Part shown: positions 1-3,970 of the stretch, piece by piece
Layout of the letters: each line of letters starts with the position of its first letter
Numbering within the stretch: position 1 is the first letter of the stretch
From: an uncultured Aliarcobacter sp.
GTDB lineage: Bacteria > Campylobacterota > Campylobacteria > Campylobacterales > Arcobacteraceae
NCBI GenBank assembly: GCA_947629065.1
Contig: CANRCH010000098.1
Span: 1-6,513, forward strand
Direction: 5' to 3'
Length of the DNA: 6,513 nucleotides
The notes under the pieces: generated by a model
The model's database searches: none
Told to the model about the DNA's origin: nothing
Seen by the model: the letters and a program-made list of their open reading frames with translations, nothing else
Position numbers and translations under genes: made by a program

Positions 1-1001
1 TCTACTTTTTCATTTGTAGAGTATTTTATTGCATTATCAAGTAGATTTTTAATTGCTATACTAAATAGTTTGAAATTTACATTTAGCTTAATATTTTCAT
101 ATAAATCAATAGTGTTTTCATCTTCTAGCATTAAAATATCTTTTGCATTATCAATTAAATCTTCAAGAAAATATGGTTTTTTCTCTATTTTTTGTAAGCC
201 ACTAATTAGCTCTTCAATAGTTGCAAACTCGTTTATTAAAGCTTCTAATCTAGTAAAAACTAGATTCATTTTATCTTTGTTTTTTTCACTATTTTCAAGA
301 TTTATTAAAAATTTTCCTTTTGTAATTGGAGTTTTTAATTCATGCATAATATTTCGTATAAAAATATTTCTTGACTCTTTTATATTTTTTAGTTTTAAAG
401 CTGTATTTTTAAACTCATTTGCCAAAAGGGTAATTTCATCTTTTTTTTCACTATTTTTAATCTCAAAATCAAAGTTTTCACTTCCAAGTAAACTTACATT
501 TTCTTTTAACTCTTTTAAAGGAAGAAGCTTTCTTAAAGTTTTTATATAAAGAAAAGTAATTGCAATAAACAGCAATATAAATACAAGAAAAATATATAAA
601 AAGATTGAAAAGTTGGGGCTTTCTATATCTTTTACTAATAATATATTTCTTCCTTGTTCAAATAATATATAGTTTTTATTTTTAATCTCAAAAACTTTAA
701 AACCATCTCGTGGCTTTCCTCTTACAAAAAGTAATTTTTTATCTAAGCTATTTAAAACCTCTTCAGCATTTTCTTTAGAAATCACTTCATAATTCATCTC
801 TTTTAAAACAGCCAAAGAGTCTAAATTTAGCTCACTTCTTTGTTTAAATACTACTCTTGTAAGTGCTTTATATCTATTTGAAATTTGCTCCTCTTTTGTA
901 AAATTCTCATAAGAAAGTAAAAATATAAAAGATATTATAAGCAAAGAGATTGTTATAAGATAGTTTATTGTAGTTGAAAAAATTATTGAATCTTTATTCA
1001 T
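1..1001 (-). CDS. Sensor histidine kinase, ArsS-like (partial, C-terminus beyond left edge)
   Basis: My translation of the minus strand from the ATG at 1001 stays open to the window edge, giving 333 residues of a membrane sensor kinase. Order seen: short cytoplasmic N-terminus, TM1 (about residues 10-31), periplasmic loop (about 32-130), TM2 (about 131-153), a HAMP-like linker, and a dimerisation/phosphoacceptor helix with MHELKTPITKGK, where His220 is the predicted autophosphorylation site. The ATP-binding domain begins, with its N-box NLLDNAIKYS (Asn323), just before the window ends; the G-boxes are outside. The H-box wording matches what I recall of the ArsS group of Helicobacter and relatives. 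It would phosphorylate the response regulator encoded just upstream, whose stop overlaps this start as ATGA, so translation is probably coupled. No clear Shine-Dalgarno precedes the start, which fits coupling. The periplasmic loop contains no histidine, so acid sensing as in H. pylori ArsS should not be assumed; the ligand is unknown. Confidence 0.93.
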   Translation of the reverse strand, partial: MNKDSIIFSTTINYLITISLLIISFIFLLSYENFTKEEQISNRYKALTRVVFKQRSELNLDSLAVLKEMNYEVISKENAEEVLNSLDKKLLFVRGKPRDGFKVFEIKNKNYILFEQGRNILLVKDIESPNFSIFLYIFLVFILLFIAITFLYIKTLRKLLPLKELKENVSLLGSENFDFEIKNSEKKDEITLLANEFKNTALKLKNIKESRNIFIRNIMHELKTPITKGKFLINLENSEKNKDKMNLVFTRLEALINEFATIEELISGLQKIEKKPYFLEDLIDNAKDILMLEDENTIDLYENIKLNVNFKLFSIAIKNLLDNAIKYSTNEKV

Positions 1002-1678
1002 TGTATAAATTTATACCCCATTCCACGAATTGTTTGAAGATATTTTGGCTCTTTTGGATTGTCCTCTATTTTACTTCTAATTCTATTTATTATAACTGCT
1101 AGTGAACCTGAATTTTCATAATCACTATTTAATATATCAATATTTTCAAAAATATCATCTCTACTTACTATAAAACTCTCTCTTTTTATTAAAAGTGCTA
1201 AAATTTCGTACTCAGCAGCTGTTAATTTAAGATGTTTTCCATCCTTTTTTATCTCTCTTTTCTCTTCATCTAAAGTAAAAGTTTTTAAATTACTCTCTTC
1301 ATCTTTTGTATTTGATTGATTAAATCTTCGTAAAATTGTCTGAATTCTAACTTCTAATTCTCTTGGGTCGTAAGGTTTTGGTAAATAATCATCAGCTCCT
1401 AGTTTTAAAGCTGTTACTTTATCTGTAATATCACTTCTTGCACTTGATATTATTATTGGAATATTAAACTCATCAACTATATTTTTACAAACATCTAATC
1501 CATCCATTCCAGGCAAGGTTAAATCTAAAATTATTAAGTCAAATTTCTCTAATTTCAGACTTGAAAGTGCTAAAAATGGCTCTTCATAATTTGTAACTTT
1601 AATATTAAACTGTTTTAAATATTGTGTTAAAACATCTGCTAATTCTAAATCATCTTCTATCATTGCAATTTTTATCAA
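998..1678 (-). CDS. OmpR/PhoB-family response regulator, ArsR-like
   Basis: This is a 226-residue DNA-binding response regulator and the partner of the kinase that follows. Receiver domain, about residues 1-118: acidic pocket E8-D9-D10, phosphoacceptor D52 in LDLTLPGMDG, the switch hydroxyl S79 in IIISSARSD, and K101 in LPKPYDP. The C-terminal winged-helix domain, about 130-226, ends with the typical RGMGYKF hairpin. The SSARSD and DDYLPKPYDP wording closely resembles what I recall of Helicobacter ArsR (HP0166); the Campylobacter CprR group is a possible relative. The start is TTG at 1678: AAAGGA lies 6 nt upstream, whereas the first ATG (1663) sits too far from it and would remove the first beta strand. 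Only 10 bp separate it from the preceding pseudouridine synthase, whose stop codon touches this ribosome site, and it overlaps the kinase start by 4 bp. Function as a transcription regulator is firm; its regulon is not known from the sequence. Confidence 0.95.
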   Translation of the reverse strand: MIKIAMIEDDLELADVLTQYLKQFNIKVTNYEEPFLALSSLKLEKFDLIILDLTLPGMDGLDVCKNIVDEFNIPIIISSARSDITDKVTALKLGADDYLPKPYDPRELEVRIQTILRRFNQSNTKDEESNLKTFTLDEEKREIKKDGKHLKLTAAEYEILALLIKRESFIVSRDDIFENIDILNSDYENSGSLAVIINRIRSKIEDNPKEPKYLQTIRGMGYKFIQ

Positions 1679-1684
1679 AATTTA

Positions 1685-1690
1685 TCCTTT
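1685..1690 (-). promoter_or_regulatory. Shine-Dalgarno of the response regulator, supports TTG start
   Basis: AAAGGA on the minus strand lies 6 nt before TTG at 1678 and overlaps the TAA stop (1691-1689) of the upstream gene. It decides the start codon and suggests translational coupling between the pseudouridine synthase and the regulator. Confidence 0.75.
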
Positions 1691-2390
1691 ATAGCTTGGC
1701 AATTTTTAAAAATGGAGTATATATTTTATCTTTAGGAAGATTATTTATAGTTAGTTTTTCTTTAGTTATAGGGTGATTAAAACTTAAAGAGTAGGCATAT
1801 AAAGCAATACTGTGACTATTTTTTGAAGTAGCAGATTTTATATTATTAAATTTTCCACCATATTTTCTATCGCCAATTATAGGAGTTCCATAGTTTGAAA
1901 GTTGTGCTCTTATTTGATGAAATCTTCCTGTAAGCAAATCAACTTCCACTAAAGTATTATTATCTATTTGTGCTAGTTTTTTAAAAGTTAAAATACTCTC
2001 TTTTCCTAAATCAGAAGTGGTAATAATAGCTTTTTTGTTCACTTCATCTTTTGCTAAAAAATCTTTCAAAGTTATATTTTCACTACTAGATATTTTTCCA
2101 TCAACAATAGCTAAATATTTTTTTTCAAATCTATGTTTTCTAATCTCTTCACTAAGTCTTGAAGCCGCTTTACTTGTTTTTGCAAAACAAACAACACCTG
2201 CAACATTTGTATCTAATCTATGAATAAGTCCAAGAAATACATTTCCTGTTTTAGTATATTTCTCTTTTATATAAGATTTTACTTGATCTAAAAGTACGGG
2301 CAAATCAAGAGTTGCTCCTTGAGTTAAGACATTTGCCTCTTTTTCTACAACTATTAAATGATTATCTTCATAAAGTATATTTAGTTTCAT
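1689..2390 (-). CDS. RluA-family RNA pseudouridine synthase
   Basis: This 233-residue cytoplasmic enzyme would isomerise specific uridines to pseudouridine in rRNA or tRNA. The family signature is clear: GLIHRLDTNVAGV, with the catalytic aspartate D60, followed by KKYLAIVDG and the C-terminal TGRFHQIRAQLSNYGTPIIGD block that lines the active site. It starts directly with the catalytic fold (ILYEDNHLIVVEK) and has no N-terminal S4 RNA-binding domain, so it is a short RluA/TruC-type form rather than a full RluC/RluD. The target site cannot be read from sequence. The gene lies between the Spy-like gene (99 bp upstream) and the response regulator (10 bp downstream) and is probably co-transcribed with the regulator. 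Its start region is unusual: a strong GGAG is separated from the ATG at 2390 by a perfect hairpin, described separately. Confidence 0.95.
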   Translation of the reverse strand: MKLNILYEDNHLIVVEKEANVLTQGATLDLPVLLDQVKSYIKEKYTKTGNVFLGLIHRLDTNVAGVVCFAKTSKAASRLSEEIRKHRFEKKYLAIVDGKISSSENITLKDFLAKDEVNKKAIITTSDLGKESILTFKKLAQIDNNTLVEVDLLTGRFHQIRAQLSNYGTPIIGDRKYGGKFNNIKSATSKNSHSIALYAYSLSFNHPITKEKLTINNLPKDKIYTPFLKIAKL

Positions 2391-2395
2391 ATTTG

Positions 2396-2427
2396 CCTAA
2401 TATATATGAGTTTTCATATATATTAGG
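2396..2427 (-). promoter_or_regulatory. Perfect 14-bp hairpin between Shine-Dalgarno and start of the pseudouridine synthase
   Basis: The minus-strand arms CCTAATATATATGA and TCATATATATTAGG pair without mismatch around a 4-nt loop (AAAC as mRNA). AAGGAG (2434-2429) ends one base before the stem, and the rluA-type ATG (2390) begins five bases after it. Folding would therefore shorten the Shine-Dalgarno-to-start spacing from 38 to 6 nt. The 3' arm itself ends in a weaker AGG, 5 nt from the ATG, which folding would hide. The DNA palindrome could also be a protein-binding site. The structure is visible directly; its role is inferred. Confidence 0.7.
2397..2417 (-). CDS. Possible six-codon leader ORF (MKTHIY)
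   Basis: An ATG inside the 5' arm of the hairpin opens six codons, ending in TAG in the 3' arm. It is in frame with the pseudouridine synthase, whose ATG follows the TAG after 6 nt. AAGGAG lies 11 nt upstream. It could be a translated leader that melts the hairpin and re-delivers ribosomes to the main start, or a chance product of the AT-rich palindrome. No amino-acid pattern suggests classical attenuation. Confidence 0.25.
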   Translation of the reverse strand: MKTHIY

Positions 2428-2428
2428 T

Positions 2429-2434
2429 CTCCTT
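2429..2434 (-). promoter_or_regulatory. Strong Shine-Dalgarno upstream of the leader hairpin
   Basis: AAGGAG follows an A-tract on the minus strand. It lies 11 nt from an in-stem ATG (2417) and 38 nt from the pseudouridine synthase ATG, or 6 nt if the hairpin is folded. It is the best ribosome site in this leader, and how it is used is the open question. Confidence 0.6.
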
Positions 2435-2461
2435 TTTTTGTTATTTTTGATATTTATAAAT

Positions 2462-2470
2462 ATTATATCA
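2462..2470 (-). promoter_or_regulatory. Extended -10 promoter for the pseudouridine synthase and two-component genes
   Basis: TGATATAAT on the minus strand is a perfect TGn-TATAAT extended -10, lying just after the Spy-like gene. Transcription would begin near 2455, giving a leader of about 65 nt that contains the whole hairpin. No -35 is evident, which is normal for Campylobacterota sigma-70 promoters. It would allow rluA-regulator-kinase expression independent of the Spy-like gene. Confidence 0.55.
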
Positions 2471-2489
2471 TAACGAAATAAAAGGCTTT

Positions 2490-2924
2490 TTATTTTGCTC
2501 TTTTTTCTAGCTCTTGTGCTTTTTCTTTAAGCATTTTAGCTCTCTCTTCTAAGTTTTTAGATCTCTCTTTTTTGTTTTCATCAAATTTCTTTTTTTGATT
2601 TTCATCTAAAATTTTATAGATTTTATCTTCTGTTGTTTTTCTTGACTCATCTTGAATCTCTTTTATTTTATCTTTTTGCTCATTTGTTAATTCAAGTTCT
2701 TGATAAACTCCACCTTTTTTTGCGTTGTGTGGATTTTTAAAGTTATGATGTCTTCCATCTTTTTTAAAGTTTTTTGAACCTTGCTTCATATCACAAAATT
2801 CTCTATCTTGTTTTGCCTGTTTTATTTCAGCTTTTTCACTATTTTGTACATTTGCTGCATATAAACCACTTGCTAAAATTGAAGCTGTTGCTAAACTTGT
2901 TAATATTTTTGTAATTTTTGTCAT
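2490..2924 (-). CDS. Spy/CpxP-like periplasmic LTxxQ chaperone
   Basis: A 144-residue exported protein. Residues 1-23 form a Sec signal peptide (basic start, hydrophobic core, likely cleavage near LYA-A at 23-24). The mature part is basic and helical. Its middle is rich in Lys, His and Asn (about 48-72), followed by the LTxxQ motif LTNEQ (79-83), a second degenerate copy LDENQ (106-110), and a Lys/Glu-rich coiled-coil-like tail. The wording KIYKILDENQKKKF resembles the C-terminal part of E. coli Spy as I recall it. Family role: ATP-independent periplasmic chaperone or stress adaptor, often controlled by two-component systems. The two motifs are only 27 residues apart, shorter than I recall in Spy, so a middle helix may be missing. 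There is a lone cysteine, C44. The start has AAAGGA 7 nt upstream. It is the first gene before the pseudouridine synthase and two-component genes, and the promoter region carries a phased TTAA array. Chaperone activity is inferred. Confidence 0.8.
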   Translation of the reverse strand: MTKITKILTSLATASILASGLYAANVQNSEKAEIKQAKQDREFCDMKQGSKNFKKDGRHHNFKNPHNAKKGGVYQELELTNEQKDKIKEIQDESRKTTEDKIYKILDENQKKKFDENKKERSKNLEERAKMLKEKAQELEKRAK

Positions 2925-2952
2925 TCTTCTATCCTTTGTTTTGATATGTGAA

Positions 2953-2961
2953 ATTATGACA
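2953..2961 (-). promoter_or_regulatory. Extended -10 promoter for the Spy-like gene
   Basis: TGTCATAAT on the minus strand fits TGn plus a -10 with one mismatch. Transcription would begin near 2946, giving a leader of about 22 nt that includes the ribosome site. There is no -35; the region where one would lie is occupied by the first units of the TTAA array, as expected for an activator-dependent promoter. Confidence 0.5.
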
Positions 2962-2968
2962 CTCTTGC

Positions 2969-3012
2969 TTTAACACTATTTTAATTTTATCTTAATCATT
3001 TCTTAACGCTAT
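2969..3012. repeat. Four-unit 11-bp phased TTAA array (candidate operator)
   Basis: Plus-strand units TTTAACACTAT, TTTAATTTTAT, CTTAATCATTT and CTTAACGCTAT run back to back, with TTAA cores at 2970, 2981, 2992 and 3003, exactly 11 bp apart. Tandem half-sites one helical turn apart are the hallmark of OmpR/PhoB-class regulators. The array ends 10 bp upstream of the Spy-like gene's -10, the usual activation geometry. The alternative is the periodic T-stretch signal that replaces the -35 in Campylobacterota sigma-70 promoters, serving the plus-strand gene. Confidence 0.6.
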
Positions 3013-3015
3013 TTA

Positions 3016-3021
3016 GATAAT
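3016..3021 (+). promoter_or_regulatory. -10 element for the EEP gene, probably leaderless
   Basis: GATAAT ends 8 bp before the ATG at 3030, so transcription would start at or within a few bases of the start codon. No Shine-Dalgarno exists between them, and an in-frame TAA at 3018-3020 excludes an earlier start. A leaderless mRNA is the simplest reading. Confidence 0.45.
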
Positions 3022-3029
3022 ATTTTCAA

Positions 3030-3965
3030 ATGAATTTAAAAATAGCTACATTTAATCTTTTTCAATTTTGTAATCCAAACTTCTCTTTTTATAATAAAAA
3101 AGACAAACTAAACCCAGAAATATGGGAAGATAAAAAAGAGTTTATAAAAGAGATTATTCTAAAAAGTGAAGCCCATATTATAGGTTTTCAAGAAGTTTTT
3201 TCACAAAATGATTTAAAAGAGTTATTAAACTCAATTTCTTACAAATATTTTATTTGTGTTGAAAAACCAATATTTGATGAAAGTAGAAAAACATTTACAA
3301 GCACAACTTTAGCACTTGCATCAAAATTTCCTATAAAAGATATTTATAACTGCACTTTAAAAAATGATTTTTCTTTTGCAAGAAAACCAATAATTGCACA
3401 TTTTAGTATAGAAAACAAAGATTTTTTATTTTATTTATGCCACTTAAAATCAAATAGATTAAATGAGTTTGAATATAGTTTCACGAAAGATTCAAGCCTT
3501 GAAGATAAGCAAAACAAACTAAATCTTGCACTAAAAAATAACTATTCAGACTCTTTAAAACAAAGAATAAATGAAGCAAAAGCTTTGCATTTTGATATAA
3601 GAAGTAGAAAAATTCCTACTATTTTAGCTGGAGATTTAAATGATAAAGAGTTTTCAGTAACTATTGAAGCTTTGACAAATAGAAGATTTTATAATAAAAA
3701 TTTAGAAAAAGATTCATATATTTTAAAAGACTCTTACAATCTTGCACCAAAAAAAATCTATAATCCACATCCAGAATTTAAAGGAGTTAAAAGAGTTCCT
3801 ACAAGCTATTTTATAGGGTATGGAAATGTTTTGGATTTTATTTTTGTTTCAAAAGAGTTTAAAGTTTTAAATCATAATGTTTTGGATAATCACTTGCAAA
3901 AAAACAAAAATGGCACTCTAAATACAAGTGATCACGCTTTAGTTGTTTGTGAAGTTACTATTTAG
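3030..3965 (+). CDS. Endonuclease/exonuclease/phosphatase (EEP) superfamily protein
   Basis: A 311-residue metal-dependent phosphodiesterase-fold protein (DNase I/exonuclease III/sphingomyelinase superfamily). Core motifs are all present: N9 in KIATFNLFQF, metal-ligand E55 in IIGFQEVF, catalytic-type H138 in YLCHLKSN, GDLND with D202 and N204, D269 in VLDFIFVS, and the C-terminal SDHALV with H302 that completes the active site. This full set argues for an active enzyme. I see no clear signal peptide, so it is probably cytoplasmic. Substrate cannot be decided: DNA, RNA, phospholipid or sugar phosphate are all possible in this fold. It is a single-gene unit, divergent from the Spy-like gene and convergent with tamB (5 bp gap, no terminator). 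The start is fixed by the conserved first strand and an upstream in-frame stop; no ribosome site is present, so translation is probably leaderless. Confidence 0.92.
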   Translation: MNLKIATFNLFQFCNPNFSFYNKKDKLNPEIWEDKKEFIKEIILKSEAHIIGFQEVFSQNDLKELLNSISYKYFICVEKPIFDESRKTFTSTTLALASKFPIKDIYNCTLKNDFSFARKPIIAHFSIENKDFLFYLCHLKSNRLNEFEYSFTKDSSLEDKQNKLNLALKNNYSDSLKQRINEAKALHFDIRSRKIPTILAGDLNDKEFSVTIEALTNRRFYNKNLEKDSYILKDSYNLAPKKIYNPHPEFKGVKRVPTSYFIGYGNVLDFIFVSKEFKVLNHNVLDNHLQKNKNGTLNTSDHALVVCEVTI

Positions 3966-3970
3966 TTTGT

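Noticed and set aside
247..266. Inverted repeat with 7-bp arms (AATCTAG and CTAGATT)
   Set aside because: It lies inside kinase coding sequence, is AT-rich, has no U-tract, and is expected by chance at this composition.
70..549. Plus-strand reading frame of 159 codons
   Set aside because: It lies antisense to the histidine kinase, which has full family motifs. The product is a Phe/Ser/Ile-rich artefact of the AT-rich complement.
1003..1016. Perfect palindrome GTATAAATTTATAC just before the kinase start
   Set aside because: It falls in the codons for the conserved YKF-I end of the winged-helix domain, so coding explains it; with no loop it would not fold well as RNA.
2017..2223. Plus-strand reading frame of 68 codons
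   Set aside because: Antisense shadow of the pseudouridine synthase, with no ribosome site and no recognisable motif.
2396..2440. Leader hairpin as an intrinsic terminator
   Set aside because: On the minus strand no U-tract follows the stem. On the plus strand a T-tract starts only after five other bases, and no plus-strand gene lies upstream.
2478..2493. AAAAG/CTTTT symmetry at the end of the Spy-like gene as a terminator
   Set aside because: The stem would be at most 4-5 bp with almost no loop, too weak to call.
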